Shown: positions 24,968 to 35,288, counted from the stretch's first letter. The stretch is DNA of 64,000 nucleotides from Halobacillus litoralis (GCF_020171725.1 NZ_JAIVAJ010000001.1:558001-622000); one strand, 5' to 3'. The notes: generated by a model from the letters alone, not told the origin. A program made the numbers and translations.

Positions 24968-26186
24968 AGTTCATAGGTGTATAATCCACGTTTGGAGTGT
25001 AGCTGTTGATCGCATTCCAAATGAGGTATTCATCGATTCCATTTTCATTAAGCGCTTTGATTTGTGCTTCGACTTCCGCTTTTCCATATTGCTTCGTTGG
25101 ACCCGAATAAAGCCAAGGAGCCTCGAAGTCTTGAATCCATGGACGGGATGTCGGGCTGTTCTCAAGCTTAGCCAGCACTTCATTCTCTACCTTCGCATAC
25201 TCACTCACAAGCTTATAAGGCTCTGTATCCGGCTTCGTTATTCCGAAATAAGGTCCCCAGTGGCTTGGATAAATCATGCTCGAAATGACATCTACGTTGC
25301 TCGAGATTTTCGAGAAGTTCTGACCGATGTTTGGAGCTTCCGGAATCGTTGCTGAGTATCCGAAGATATCGACAGAAACATCCACCCCGTAGGAGTCCAG
25401 CTCGTTTTTAGCATACTCGACAAAGTCTGTTACAGCTTTCACCCGTTTTTGTACGGGATCCATCTCTACATTAGCGTATTCGCCTTGACTATAGGATAGA
25501 ATGTCATCACGACTTCCAAATCCTTCAGGGAAGCGGACATAGTCGAATTGAATCTCTTCAAATCCAGCTTCTGCTGCCATTTTGGCAATCTCAAGGTTAT
25601 ACTCCCATACTTCCTTCATAAATGGGTTCACAAAAGCTTCTCCACGTCCATTGACCCACACTTCTCCATTTTGAGTGTATGAAAGGTCAGGGCGTTTCTC
25701 AGCAAGTAGAGAATCTTTGAATACGACAACTCTGGCAATCGGATAAATCCCTTTCGCCTCAAGTTCCTCAAGCATTTTTCTAGGATCATCTATGTAGTTC
25801 ATTCCAATGTCCTCGTAAGGAGATCCTTCTTCCGGTTGGAAGCTTAAGTTCCCGTGGTCTTCCTTCACGTCAATGACCATCGCATTTAAATCCGTCGTTT
25901 CGACCAGATTCGTCAGCTCTGCCATCTTCTGTCCACCAGCTGATGGACCTGTTACATAAATCCCCCGCACTGCGTCAGGATACGTGAAATCCAGTCCAGA
26001 ATCGTAAACGAATCGTGCAGCTGGATCTGGCAGCTCCAACGCTTTCAGTGCTAATTGCTTAGATGCAAGGTGCAATCCTTTCTTTGACCCTTCCCCATCC
26101 TCTGCGCTGACCGTCATGACCGGTAAAACGCTGGTAAGCAGGAGAATGCCCATGATGACTTTAATCAAAAGTTGTTTTTTCCCCAT
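24966..26186 (-). CDS. Secreted DUF4015 putative glycoside hydrolase
   Basis: 406 aa. A Sec signal peptide (KKQLLIKVIMGILLLTSVLPVMTVSAED) is followed by a TIM-barrel-like DUF4015 domain: VRGIYVTGPSAGG, LNAMVIDVKEDHGNLSF, YPIARVVVFKDSLLAEKRP, FEEIQFDYVRFPEG and WIQDFEAPWLY. The Asp in QFDYVRFP and the one in VIDVKED are candidate active-site residues. The family is thought to act on extracellular or cell-wall polysaccharide, with no proven substrate. It lies between oppF and yjbC. Confidence 0.87.
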   Translation of the reverse strand: MGKKQLLIKVIMGILLLTSVLPVMTVSAEDGEGSKKGLHLASKQLALKALELPDPAARFVYDSGLDFTYPDAVRGIYVTGPSAGGQKMAELTNLVETTDLNAMVIDVKEDHGNLSFQPEEGSPYEDIGMNYIDDPRKMLEELEAKGIYPIARVVVFKDSLLAEKRPDLSYTQNGEVWVNGRGEAFVNPFMKEVWEYNLEIAKMAAEAGFEEIQFDYVRFPEGFGSRDDILSYSQGEYANVEMDPVQKRVKAVTDFVEYAKNELDSYGVDVSVDIFGYSATIPEAPNIGQNFSKISSNVDVISSMIYPSHWGPYFGITKPDTEPYKLVSEYAKVENEVLAKLENSPTSRPWIQDFEAPWLYSGPTKQYGKAEVEAQIKALNENGIDEYLIWNAINSYTPNVDYTPMN

Positions 26187-26314
26187 AATTCAACCTTCTC
26201 CCATAAAAAAATTGTTTCTTCCATTATATATAAGGTTACAGGTAGATAACAGTATTGCAGAAGAAATTTTTGTGAAACAAAGGATTTTGTTACCAATGAC
26301 CTAGATTCACAAAA

Positions 26315-26350
26315 GAGAAGGTCCTTGCTAACCATGCAGCAAGGACCTTC
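26315..26350 (-). terminator. Terminator of the opp operon
   Basis: GAAGGTCCTTGCT pairs perfectly with AGCAAGGACCTTC; CTCTTTTG follows on the minus strand. Confidence 0.88.
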
Positions 26351-26362
26351 TTCAATGGACGG

Positions 26363-27304
26363 TTATTGTTCAACCGCACCGTGTTCTCTTTTATATTGTT
26401 CGAATTCTTTTGTCGTACAAAGCACGAAGTGTCCAGGACGGACTTCGCGGAATTCCGGCTCTTCACTTGTGTCGTGATTATTAGGATCGTATGAGAAACG
26501 CTCACGAGAACGCTCATAGTCAGGATCCGGTAACGGGATGGCTGACAACAGTGATTGAGTGTACGGGTGAATTGGGTGGTTATATAGGTCGTCAGCCGGC
26601 GCCAACTCAACCATTTTACCAAAGTACATAACCCCGATACGGTCACTGATATATTTTACCATCGACAAGTCGTGGGCGATGAATAAATACGTCAGCCCTT
26701 TTTCTTCCTGAAGTTTTTTCAACAGGTTAACAACCTGTGCCTGGATGGAAACATCCAAAGCGGATATCGGCTCATCGGCTATGACGAAGCTTGGATCTAC
26801 AGCAAGCGCTCTGGCAATCCCGATACGCTGACGTTGTCCACCACTGAATTCGTGTGGATAACGGTTCGCATGCTCTTTATTCAAGCCTACCGTTTCAAGT
26901 AGCTCTTGAACTTTCGCTTTACGTTCCTTGTCATTTTTGGCAAGGCCGTGAATATCCATTCCTTCAGCAATGATATCTTCAACCTTCATACGCGGGTTAA
27001 GAGATGCATAAGGATCCTGGAAGATCATCTGCATTTCACGGTTAAACTTTTTGAGCTCTGAGCGGTCTTTTTTACCGTGAACATTCTCTCCATTGAAAAT
27101 GACTTCACCATCTGTCGCATCGTACAGACGGATGATGGTACGTCCAGTTGTAGATTTACCACAACCGGACTCTCCTACAAGACCGAACGTTTCGCCTTTA
27201 TAAATATCAAAGTTTAATCCGTCGACAGCCTTCACTACGCTGTGGCGTCCTGTTTGGAAGTGCTGCTTCAAGTTTTTGATTTCGACCAGTTTTTCTTGAC
27301 TCAT
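26363..27304 (-). CDS. oppF: Oligopeptide ABC transporter ATP-binding protein OppF
   Basis: 313 aa. Walker [11 protein letters not shown], signature [15 protein letters not shown], Walker [13 protein letters not shown], and the C-terminal oligopeptide-transporter extension ([16 protein letters not shown]). It energises peptide uptake together with OppD. It overlaps oppD by four bases and is last in oppA-B-C-D-F. The gene order and location before yjbC and spxA match B. subtilis opp rather than app. Confidence 0.95.
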   Translation of the reverse strand: MSQEKLVEIKNLKQHFQTGRHSVVKAVDGLNFDIYKGETFGLVGESGCGKSTTGRTIIRLYDATDGEVIFNGENVHGKKDRSELKKFNREMQMIFQDPYASLNPRMKVEDIIAEGMDIHGLAKNDKERKAKVQELLETVGLNKEHANRYPHEFSGGQRQRIGIARALAVDPSFVIADEPISALDVSIQAQVVNLLKKLQEEKGLTYLFIAHDLSMVKYISDRIGVMYFGKMVELAPADDLYNHPIHPYTQSLLSAIPLPDPDYERSRERFSYDPNNHDTSEEPEFREVRPGHFVLCTTKEFEQYKREHGAVEQ

Positions 27305-28365
27305 ACCTGCTCACCTTCCGAACTGCTAGAAGAAGTATTCGTCGCCATACCTTTCATACGCGCTTTCACCATTTCTGGCGGCTCAACTTTCGGAGCATTC
27401 TCATGCAGAAGCCACGTTGCGGCATAGTGAGTGTCCGATACTTTGAACATTGGCGGCTCTTCTTCTAAATCGATTTTCATAGCATATTCATTACGCGCAG
27501 CGAACGCGTCTCCCTTTGGTGGATCAAGTAGATCCGGCGGGGAGCCTGGGATCGCATAGAGATCTGCGTCATCGCTGTCCAGGGAAGGCATTGAACCTAA
27601 CAGCCCCCATGTGTAAGGGTGTTTCGGGTTGTAAAAAATGTCATCCACTGTACCGATCTCTACAATTTTTCCTGCGTACATAACAGCTACTCGGTCTGCA
27701 ACGTTTGCGACAACACCAAGGTCGTGTGTAATGAAGATCGTCGCAGAATCTGTTTTCTTCTGAATGTCTTTCATCAATTCAAGAATCTGTGCCTGAATCG
27801 TTACGTCAAGTGCTGTTGTCGGCTCATCGGCAATCAATAGCTTCGGATTACACGCAAGCGCAATCGCAACGACAACACGCTGTCTCATCCCACCAGAGAA
27901 CTGGTGTGGGTACTGCTTCATACGGTTTTCAGGATCAGGAATCCCTACAAGCTCTAACAATTCCACAACACGTTTACGCGCTTGGGATTTGTTCATTTTC
28001 TGGTGCTTGACGAGCCCTTCCATGATCTGGTTTCCGACTTTCATCGTCGGGTTAAGAGATGTCATCGGATCCTGGAAAATCATAGCCATTTCCTTACCAC
28101 GGATCTTCTGCATCTGCTTTTCGTTCATTTTGGCAATATCGCGGCCTTCAAAAAGAATTTCTCCTTCTTTGATACGCCCCGGCGGCATAGGAATTAACTG
28201 CATCAACGCTTTCGTCGTTACAGACTTTCCTGAACCGGATTCACCAACAATAGCAAGGGTCTCCCCTCTATTTACGTTAAAGTTGACCCCACGTACAGCT
28301 TTTACTTCACCGCCGTAGGTGTCAAAGGATACATGCAAGTTTTTTACGTCTAGTAATTTTTCCAT
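27301..28365 (-). CDS. oppD: Oligopeptide ABC transporter ATP-binding protein OppD
   Basis: 354 aa. Walker A GESGSGKSVTT, signature FSGGMRQRVVVAIAL, Walker B LLIADEPTTALD and a C-terminal region with HPYTWGLLGSMPSLD and the conserved IPGSPPDLL motif. It is the partner of OppF in the cytosolic ATPase dimer. GGAGGTAGG precedes the ATG and the stop overlaps oppF. The C-terminus ends in a short Ser/Glu tail. Confidence 0.95.
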   Translation of the reverse strand: MEKLLDVKNLHVSFDTYGGEVKAVRGVNFNVNRGETLAIVGESGSGKSVTTKALMQLIPMPPGRIKEGEILFEGRDIAKMNEKQMQKIRGKEMAMIFQDPMTSLNPTMKVGNQIMEGLVKHQKMNKSQARKRVVELLELVGIPDPENRMKQYPHQFSGGMRQRVVVAIALACNPKLLIADEPTTALDVTIQAQILELMKDIQKKTDSATIFITHDLGVVANVADRVAVMYAGKIVEIGTVDDIFYNPKHPYTWGLLGSMPSLDSDDADLYAIPGSPPDLLDPPKGDAFAARNEYAMKIDLEEEPPMFKVSDTHYAATWLLHENAPKVEPPEMVKARMKGMATNTSSSSSEGEQV

Positions 28366-28380
28366 CTGTACACCTACCTC

Positions 28381-29511
28381 CTATTCACGCATCTTCGGAT
28401 CGAATGCATCTCGAAGACCGTCGGCTAAAATGTTAAAGGCAATCATAACTAGTGAAATGATGATTGCAGGGAACAATAAAATGTGCGGATAAATCTGCAG
28501 CGACATAAATCCATCATCGATCAGTGTACCTAGTGATGCAATTGGAGTCGGCAGACCTAACCCAATAAAGCTCAAGAAGGCTTCAAAGAAGATCGCACTC
28601 GGAATGGTAAACATCGTGTTAATAATGATTAACCCAAGTACGTTCGGTACAAGGTGTTTACGTAAGACCCGATTATCCTGTGCTCCCAATGTTTTCGATG
28701 CAAGAACGAATTCTTGGTTTTTAAGTTTGAGTACTTGTCCACGTATAATCCTGGCCATACTGATCCAACCGGTTATCGTTAAGGCTATCGTAATCGATAA
28801 TATTCCTGGTTCGAGTATCAGGATCATCAAAATAACGACAACCAAGTTCGGAATACCGACTAGAACTTCAATGATACGCTGCATAATGTTGTCGACACGG
28901 CCGCCGTAGTAGGCAGAGATTCCGCCATAAGCAACACCGATCACCATATCAATGGCAGCTGCAAGTAAAGCAATATAAAGGGAAATACGCGTTCCCATCC
29001 ATGTTCTTGTCCATAAGTCACGACCAAGGCCGTCCGTACCAAACCAGAAGTTTTCTTCTAGATTTTTCGCACCATACACATCATATACGGCTTCTACTTC
29101 TGCTTCTTGCCCATTCCCACCTTCAGTAAGAACGGTAGTGGTAATAAATTCTTCCTGGTTATTAAAACGCATCAGCGCTTTTTCCTGGGCTTCCTCGACG
29201 GTAGCTGCAGTTTGGACGGAAGTAAGTGTTCCATCCATTCCAAGCCAGCCCAGCCCTTCTACTTTAGGTGGCATTTTTGCTCTTGATAAATCTTGTCCGA
29301 ATTCGTCATATTCGTTCATATACGGACCAAATATGGCCATGAAACCGATGAATAGCAGGACGAATAGGCCAATCATCGCTCCTACGTTTTTACGGAGGCG
29401 GATAAACGAGTCCTGCCAGAAGGAAAGACTCGGCCTCGATATTTTCTCACTATCTTCTCCGGCCCGGTCAACGGGCACGAACAAATCTTTTGACGGATTA
29501 TGCTTGTCCAT
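28381..29511 (-). CDS. oppC: Oligopeptide ABC transporter permease OppC
   Basis: 376 aa with about six membrane helices. The N-terminal extension is cytosolic, and the permease motif near the C-terminal half (the EAA loop region ASKTLGAQDNRVLRKHLVPN) is intact. Oddity: the external loop after the first helix is about 110 residues (from MNEYDEFGQDL to NFWFGTDGLGRDLW), with an acidic insert not present in shorter OppC proteins of about 300 aa. The gene is between oppB and oppD in the operon. Confidence 0.93.
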   Translation of the reverse strand: MDKHNPSKDLFVPVDRAGEDSEKISRPSLSFWQDSFIRLRKNVGAMIGLFVLLFIGFMAIFGPYMNEYDEFGQDLSRAKMPPKVEGLGWLGMDGTLTSVQTAATVEEAQEKALMRFNNQEEFITTTVLTEGGNGQEAEVEAVYDVYGAKNLEENFWFGTDGLGRDLWTRTWMGTRISLYIALLAAAIDMVIGVAYGGISAYYGGRVDNIMQRIIEVLVGIPNLVVVILMILILEPGILSITIALTITGWISMARIIRGQVLKLKNQEFVLASKTLGAQDNRVLRKHLVPNVLGLIIINTMFTIPSAIFFEAFLSFIGLGLPTPIASLGTLIDDGFMSLQIYPHILLFPAIIISLVMIAFNILADGLRDAFDPKMRE

Positions 29512-29516
29512 AGCTA

Positions 29517-30443
29517 CTACTCTCCTTCTGCCAGTCTAATTCTTGGATCAATGACACCGTATAGCAGGTCAATGACCAGTATGATGAATATGAAGAGGAA
29601 GGCGATTAGTAACGTAGTACCCATGATAATAGGGAAATCATTTGTGTTAATCGCTTTAACAAACTGTTCACCAATTCCCGGTACGGCGAAAATGTTTTCG
29701 ATAACGAGCGTACCCGTCATCAATCCGATTGCAAGAGGTCCAAGGACTGTAATAAGCGGAATCAAAGCGTTACGCAGTCCGTGTTTGAACACAACTCCGA
29801 ATTTGTTGACACCTTTTGCTTTTGCAGTCGTAATGTAATCAGACCCCATCACTTCAAGCATCTCTGTTCTCATAAAGCGGGCGGCAATTGCAATTGGGAA
29901 GATGGCCAACGCGACTGTTGGTAGTACCGTGTACTCCCAGCCTTCCCACAAGGCAACTGGGAACCAGCCTAACTTTACTCCAACGAAATACTGAAGCATC
30001 CCCGCAAATACGAAGGATGGAATCGACTTACCGATAACGGCAATGAATGTCGAACCGTAGTCTAAGAATCCATTGTGATAAATCGCTGAGACTAATCCTA
30101 ACAGCATACCAAGAATGGTTCCGATCACCATGGCTTGGATACCTAGTGTCATTGATGGTCCGATTCTTTCCATAATGATGGTTGTCACTTCACGGTTGTC
30201 GAACTGGAAGGAAATCCCTAGATCTCCCTGCGTCAAGTTCACCATGTAATTGAAATACTGAACAGGTACTGGCTCGTCCAGTCCATACTTTTCCAACACT
30301 ACCTGACGTTGTTCTTCTGACAATTTATCTGCAGCACTTAGGGGAGTACCTGGTAATAACTTCATCAAGAAGAACGTAAAGGTAGCAATCAAGAACATCG
30401 TTATAATCATATATACTAACCTTTGAATAATATAACGAGTCAT
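29517..30443 (-). CDS. oppB: Oligopeptide ABC transporter permease OppB
   Basis: 308 aa from ATG 30441-30443, with AGGAGG seven bases upstream; a nine-codon upstream extension would include the Shine-Dalgarno. It has the typical start MTRYIIQRLVYMIITMFLIATFTFFLMKLLPGTP, about six membrane helices, and the EAA-like loop TTAKAKGVNKFGVVFKHGLRNALIP. It forms the channel with OppC. It is separated from oppA by 171 bases that include a hairpin. Confidence 0.95.
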   Translation of the reverse strand: MTRYIIQRLVYMIITMFLIATFTFFLMKLLPGTPLSAADKLSEEQRQVVLEKYGLDEPVPVQYFNYMVNLTQGDLGISFQFDNREVTTIIMERIGPSMTLGIQAMVIGTILGMLLGLVSAIYHNGFLDYGSTFIAVIGKSIPSFVFAGMLQYFVGVKLGWFPVALWEGWEYTVLPTVALAIFPIAIAARFMRTEMLEVMGSDYITTAKAKGVNKFGVVFKHGLRNALIPLITVLGPLAIGLMTGTLVIENIFAVPGIGEQFVKAINTNDFPIIMGTTLLIAFLFIFIILVIDLLYGVIDPRIRLAEGE

Positions 30444-30530
30444 TTCAACACCTCCTGAATTATTGCACAATACTTATATCTTAAAGAATAGACTGAATTT
30501 TGTCTAAACTTAGATAACTTTGTCCTCAGG

Positions 30531-30573
30531 GAAAAAGAGAGCATACGCCAACTTTTTGGACATATACTCTCTC
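30531..30573 (-). terminator. Attenuator-like hairpin between oppA and oppB
   Basis: On the minus strand AGAGAGTATATG pairs with CGTATGCTCTCT (two wobbles) and TTTTTCCC follows. A partial terminator here would raise OppA relative to the membrane components, a common arrangement for binding-protein operons. Confidence 0.75.
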
Positions 30574-30614
30574 CCTTATTAGCTAGCTCATATGAAATTA
30601 GAAAGGAATTCTAA

Positions 30615-32330
30615 TTATTGTTTCTCAATATAAGCGTTCTTGTAGTTGTAATCAGGACCCATTGGGTTAACAATTACACCTTTAACATATGGCTTCCAAA
30701 GTTGTGCAGATGCACGTTGGAATAGTGGAGCAAGAACTGCGTCTTCTTGGATCAACAGTTTCTCAGCCTCTAGGAATAGTTCGAAGCGCTCAACTGGCTC
30801 TTGTGCAAGCTCGTTGTTAGCACGCTCGATCATAGAATCGTACTCTTCGCTAGAGTAACCAGTCTTGTTGTTTCCGCCATCTGTAACCCACATGTTAAGG
30901 AACGTGTTCGGGTCGATGTAGTCAGGACCCCAACCAGAGTTTTGAAGCTCATAGTCCATGTTTGTGTCACGGTCTAGACGCTCTTGGAACGGTACAGATT
31001 GAACATTTACAGTAAGACCTTCAAGTTGCTCAAGCTGGTCTTTGATGTAAGCATCCATCTTCTTAGACGTTTCAGTGTCTCCGCCTAGGTAGTTAAGTTC
31101 TGCTGTTTCAATTCCAAGCTCTTCTTTAGCCGTAGTCCAAAGCTCTTGAGCTTCTTCTACGTTCAATTCAACAAGGTCTCCGTTGATTTCACGGAAGTCT
31201 TCACCAGTCTCTGGGTGGAAGACAAAGTTAGCTGGAATGTCGCCAACTCCTGGCACAGATCCGTTATTTAAGATTACATCAGTCATGCTCTGACGGTCAA
31301 TAACTCTTTGGATCGCTTTACGTGCATTTACGTTTCCAAGGATTTCGCTTCCTTCTTGGTTCATCTTGATGTAGAACAATACTGGCTCTTCTTCAATACG
31401 GAAATCTTCAGAAGAACGGTACTGGTCTACGAATTCTGCTGAAAGACCTGCACGGTCAACTTCATCAGTTTCATAAAGGTTTACACCAGTTGCTGTATCT
31501 TTAACAACTTTTACATTGATCTCTTCAAGTTGAACGTTCTCAGCATCCCAGTAATCTTCGTTTTTAGAAAGCGTCCAGCCTTCACCTTGGTTCCACTCTG
31601 TCATAACGAAAGGACCGTTAGAAAGTAGGGATTCAGCTTCAAGTGCATACTGATCGCCCTGCTCTTCTACAAACCCTTGGTGCAACGGTAGGAATGTACC
31701 GAAAGTAGTAAGGGACTCAAAGTATGGAACCGGCTTAGCAAGTTGTACTTCAAGTGTATAGTCATCCACTGCAGTTACACCCAGCTCTTCAACCGGTACG
31801 TCTCCAGCAGATACTTCAGTAGCGTTAGCAATAACGCCGTTCATCATATATGGACCGTACTCAGAACCCGTATCAGGGTTTACAGCACGCTGCCAAGCGT
31901 AAACGAAATCGTTAGCTGTTACAGGGTCACCGTTTGACCAAACAGCATCTTCACGAAGGTTGAATGTCCAAGTAAGGCCGTCTTCACTTACTGTGTGGTC
32001 CATTGCAATACCTGGTTGTGGTTCAGCGTTCTCTCCAAGACGATAAAGTCCGTCCATTGTAGAACCTAACCATTGGAACGCTACAGCGTCCGTTGCAAGA
32101 GATACATCCATAGTTGGAATCTCTGCACTTTCCATAATGTTAAGTACTTGTTCGCTATCTCCAGAAGTTTCTCCTTCTGTAGATTCGCCTTCAGATCCTT
32201 CTGCAGACTCTTCTGTTTCTGTTCCTTCTCCGCCTTCACCTTCTGTAGTGTCTCCACCGCCAGAACATGCAGCTAGGAACATGCTAAGTACTAGTGCGAG
32301 TACTAGCAATAACCAATTTGTCTTTTTCAT
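30615..32330 (-). CDS. oppA: Oligopeptide-binding lipoprotein OppA
   Basis: 571 aa from ATG 32328-32330. A lipoprotein signal (MKKTNWLLLVLALVLSMFLAAC) has lipobox LAAC. An acidic, Ser/Gly/Glu-rich linker of about 45 residues precedes the SBP_bac_5 peptide-binding domain (PTMDVSLATDAVAF..., GLTWTFNLREDAVWSNGDPVTANDFVYAWQR). It captures peptides outside the membrane, including signalling peptides in bacilli. The Shine-Dalgarno AGGGGAGG lies eleven bases upstream, within a segment complementary to a predicted small RNA encoded near 46.4 kb. Confidence 0.95.
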   Translation of the reverse strand: MKKTNWLLLVLALVLSMFLAACSGGGDTTEGEGGEGTETEESAEGSEGESTEGETSGDSEQVLNIMESAEIPTMDVSLATDAVAFQWLGSTMDGLYRLGENAEPQPGIAMDHTVSEDGLTWTFNLREDAVWSNGDPVTANDFVYAWQRAVNPDTGSEYGPYMMNGVIANATEVSAGDVPVEELGVTAVDDYTLEVQLAKPVPYFESLTTFGTFLPLHQGFVEEQGDQYALEAESLLSNGPFVMTEWNQGEGWTLSKNEDYWDAENVQLEEINVKVVKDTATGVNLYETDEVDRAGLSAEFVDQYRSSEDFRIEEEPVLFYIKMNQEGSEILGNVNARKAIQRVIDRQSMTDVILNNGSVPGVGDIPANFVFHPETGEDFREINGDLVELNVEEAQELWTTAKEELGIETAELNYLGGDTETSKKMDAYIKDQLEQLEGLTVNVQSVPFQERLDRDTNMDYELQNSGWGPDYIDPNTFLNMWVTDGGNNKTGYSSEEYDSMIERANNELAQEPVERFELFLEAEKLLIQEDAVLAPLFQRASAQLWKPYVKGVIVNPMGPDYNYKNAYIEKQ

Positions 32331-32344
32331 GTTGAAAATGACCT

Positions 32345-32370
32345 CCCCTAAAAATTTCTGAAAATTTGGT
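32345..32370 (-). promoter_or_regulatory. oppA leader segment complementary to a predicted small RNA
   Basis: The oppA mRNA leader contains ACCAAATTTTCAGAAA (16 nt), then TT, then TTTAGGGG (8 nt), the last overlapping the Shine-Dalgarno. The plus-strand transcript predicted at 46391-46480 contains the exact complements, separated by 3 nt. Pairing would block ribosome access. Confidence 0.5.
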
Positions 32371-32393
32371 GTGGTGTTTTGTCCACATATCGA

Positions 32394-32399
32394 ATTATA
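32394..32399 (-). promoter_or_regulatory. Predicted -10 element of the oppA promoter
   Basis: A perfect TATAAT on the minus strand, 65 bases before the oppA start; the -35 is weak. It implies a leader of about 57 nt starting near 32387. Confidence 0.5.
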
Positions 32400-32671
32400 C
32401 AAGTTTTCTAACTATTTTGCATTACTTTTTTTAAACGAAAAATTGACGAAGCCCATTATTATTACGTTTCCGTGACACAAAACGTGACTTTTTACCTAGT
32501 TTATTTTACAATGTTGTTGTCCATTTTTAACTAAATATAAGCTGCTTTGCATAAAAAATGAAGCTGTTTTTTCAATAATTCTTATTTATCGCGGTTATAC
32601 GTTAAAGCGATTGAATAAATCATACATTATTCTTTCTAAGCTGAATTTTCTGTTATTAATATCGTTTACAA

Positions 32672-32700
32672 TTCCTACAAGTTGAAAGGCATGGTATAAT
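32672..32700 (+). promoter_or_regulatory. Predicted promoter of the DUF3899 gene
   Basis: TGGTATAAT is an extended -10 (TATAAT 32695-32700) with a poor -35 (TTCCTA) 17 bases upstream. The rest of the A/T-rich gap 32400-32670 shows no gene; it holds only this promoter and the oppA promoter at its other end. Confidence 0.55.
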
Positions 32701-32734
32701 AGATGTTAGATTTTTTGGAAAGGATGTGGATCAC

Positions 32735-33106
32735 TTGAGTATAATGAGAAACAAATGGACGATCCTCTTGATCAATGTATTGATCGTCACATTACTCTTC
32801 ACAGTCATCGCACCTGTTTATGACTTGTTCCATTATATCAATTCCCTGTTTTATATTGCTTACTTCTATCTATTTGTAGGGGTTCTATTGTGGGTGGTTC
32901 GCGGAGGGTTCTTCGACGCCATCACTTATAGCTTCCGCCGATTTACGAACCGTGTTTCTAAACAGAAGGATTATATGGATGACTGGAAGACGAAACCCCT
33001 TCCTTCTCAAACCATTGAGTCCCGATGGATGCGTTTCTTCATGTTCAACGGTGGAATGTTAATGCTCGGTTTACTCGGTTTACTCGCTCTTTATTATAAT
33101 GTATAG
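32735..33106 (+). CDS. DUF3899 family membrane protein
   Basis: 123 aa if started at TTG 32735; GTG 32726 and ATG 32744 are alternatives. The Shine-Dalgarno AAAGGATG fits TTG or ATG better. Two N-terminal helices (TILLINVLIVTLLFTVIAPVYD; NSLFYIAYFYLFVGVLLWVV), the signature RGGFFDAITYSFRRF and a third C-terminal helix fit DUF3899. Function is unknown. It directly precedes the trpS T-box unit. Confidence 0.75.
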   Translation: MSIMRNKWTILLINVLIVTLLFTVIAPVYDLFHYINSLFYIAYFYLFVGVLLWVVRGGFFDAITYSFRRFTNRVSKQKDYMDDWKTKPLPSQTIESRWMRFFMFNGGMLMLGLLGLLALYYNV

Positions 33107-33110
33107 GAAG

Positions 33111-33139
33111 TTGCGTTTCTGGACCGATTTCGGTATAAT
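33111..33139 (+). promoter_or_regulatory. trpS promoter
   Basis: -35 TTGCGT (33111-33116), 17-bp spacer, -10 TATAAT (33134-33139). It places the T-box transcript start near 33146. Confidence 0.75.
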
Positions 33140-33145
33140 TTCAAA

Positions 33146-33385
33146 ATACGAATAATAAAGGCGGAGATGAAGAGGAAGTACTTTTATCGATTTTTCTTAC
33201 CAGAGAGGCTGTGGTTGGTGTGAACAGCTAAGAACGATAAGGGGAAATGGGACTTCTGAGCTTCTTTATATAAAGACGTAGATCGGCGTTAACGATATTG
33301 AGCTGACTTTCGTAATTGAAAGTAATTAGGGTGGCACCGCGAATCATTCGTCCCTTCCATTTTGGAGGAGGCGGATGATTTTTTT
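33146..33385 (+). promoter_or_regulatory. Tryptophan T-box riboswitch upstream of trpS
   Basis: The T-box core AGGGTGGCACCGCG is at 33328-33341. Its bulge reads TGGC, which would pair with the acceptor end of a tRNA whose discriminator is G, as in tRNA-Trp. The specifier loop GAAATGGGACTTCTGAGC carries TGG (33248-33250), the Trp codon. A terminator (AATCATTCG.../...GGATGATT then T7) closes the leader at about 33341-33385. Uncharged tRNA-Trp would stabilise the antiterminator and turn on trpS. Confidence 0.92.
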
Positions 33386-33424
33386 GTCTGCAAATTTAGA
33401 ACCGGGCACTGCGACTCCAGATAG

Positions 33425-34474
<1,050 letters not shown>

Positions 34475-34501
34475 CTTCTCCGCTTCTGCAGATCGCAAAC
34501 A

Positions 34502-34541
34502 AAAAGCCAGAATTGAGATTCAGATCTCAATTCTGGCTTTT
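34502..34541. terminator. Bidirectional terminator between trpS and yjbA
   Basis: An 18-bp perfect stem beginning AAAAGCCAGAATTGAGAT with loop TCAG. Its 3' arm covers the last codons of yjbA. Confidence 0.9.
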
Positions 34542-35288
34542 CATATGCTGGGTCACTTTCTCATGCTCCCCCTGCCAAATCGTCTCAAAGAATGGCTGCC
34601 CTTTTACCATCTTACCGCATAGTTCTTCATGCAGCTTCGACCAACTATGGCACGTTTCTTCATATAAACGGTTCCAAGCTTCCTCTGTCGTCAGATCCTT
34701 GATGGATGGATAGTGGACAGGATCCCATTCTGTCAGCCAATACCGAATTTCTTCCGGATGATCGGAATGCTTCAGTTGATCGAGCGCCATCATTAATAGC
34801 TGTTTCAATTGACGTTCTCTCCTAGTCAGGCCTGACATTTTCTCTGGGTCAAGCGACAAGATGTGGTGTTCTTTCTGAATACTTTCTTCTATTATATAGT
34901 TTGCAGCTCTTTTTCCTTGAACCATCTCCAGTGCCAGTCGTTCCTGACGTGGAATGAGGCGGCTCTTTTTAACCGGAGATGTATAACCAAGTGTGTCAAA
35001 AACCAATACGTCCGTGCCATTCGTGATCACAGCTGCATATTCAATGGTGTGTCGTTCCTGATTTTTCTTCATGTACGTTTTCCGCTGAATGTCTTGTAGT
35101 AAAGCAATCGGCAGATCCTGCAGGTCATTTTCGATATGATTGAATAGCCCCTCCTGTACCTTCAGTAAAGGAATCTGATCAATCAATTCAATCCCATCTT
35201 CTTTTCTCCATTCATGAAAGCGACAAACGTTGTACCCATTCTCTTCTCCTTCAAACCAGTTCACCCATAGATCATGCATATATAGCAT
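34527..35288 (-). CDS. yjbA: YjbA, DUF3603 family protein
   Basis: 253 aa, soluble. It begins MLYMHDLWVNWFEGEENGYNVC and carries HEWRKEDGIELIDQIPLL and KSRLIPRQERLALEMV, the pattern of YjbA/DUF3603. Function is unknown. GAGGG lies seven bases before the ATG. In B. subtilis yjbA is likewise beside trpS. The stop lies within the shared terminator stem, so the two convergent genes are packed without spare DNA. Confidence 0.85.
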   Translation of the reverse strand: MLYMHDLWVNWFEGEENGYNVCRFHEWRKEDGIELIDQIPLLKVQEGLFNHIENDLQDLPIALLQDIQRKTYMKKNQERHTIEYAAVITNGTDVLVFDTLGYTSPVKKSRLIPRQERLALEMVQGKRAANYIIEESIQKEHHILSLDPEKMSGLTRRERQLKQLLMMALDQLKHSDHPEEIRYWLTEWDPVHYPSIKDLTTEEAWNRLYEETCHSWSKLHEELCGKMVKGQPFFETIWQGEHEKVTQHMKSQN

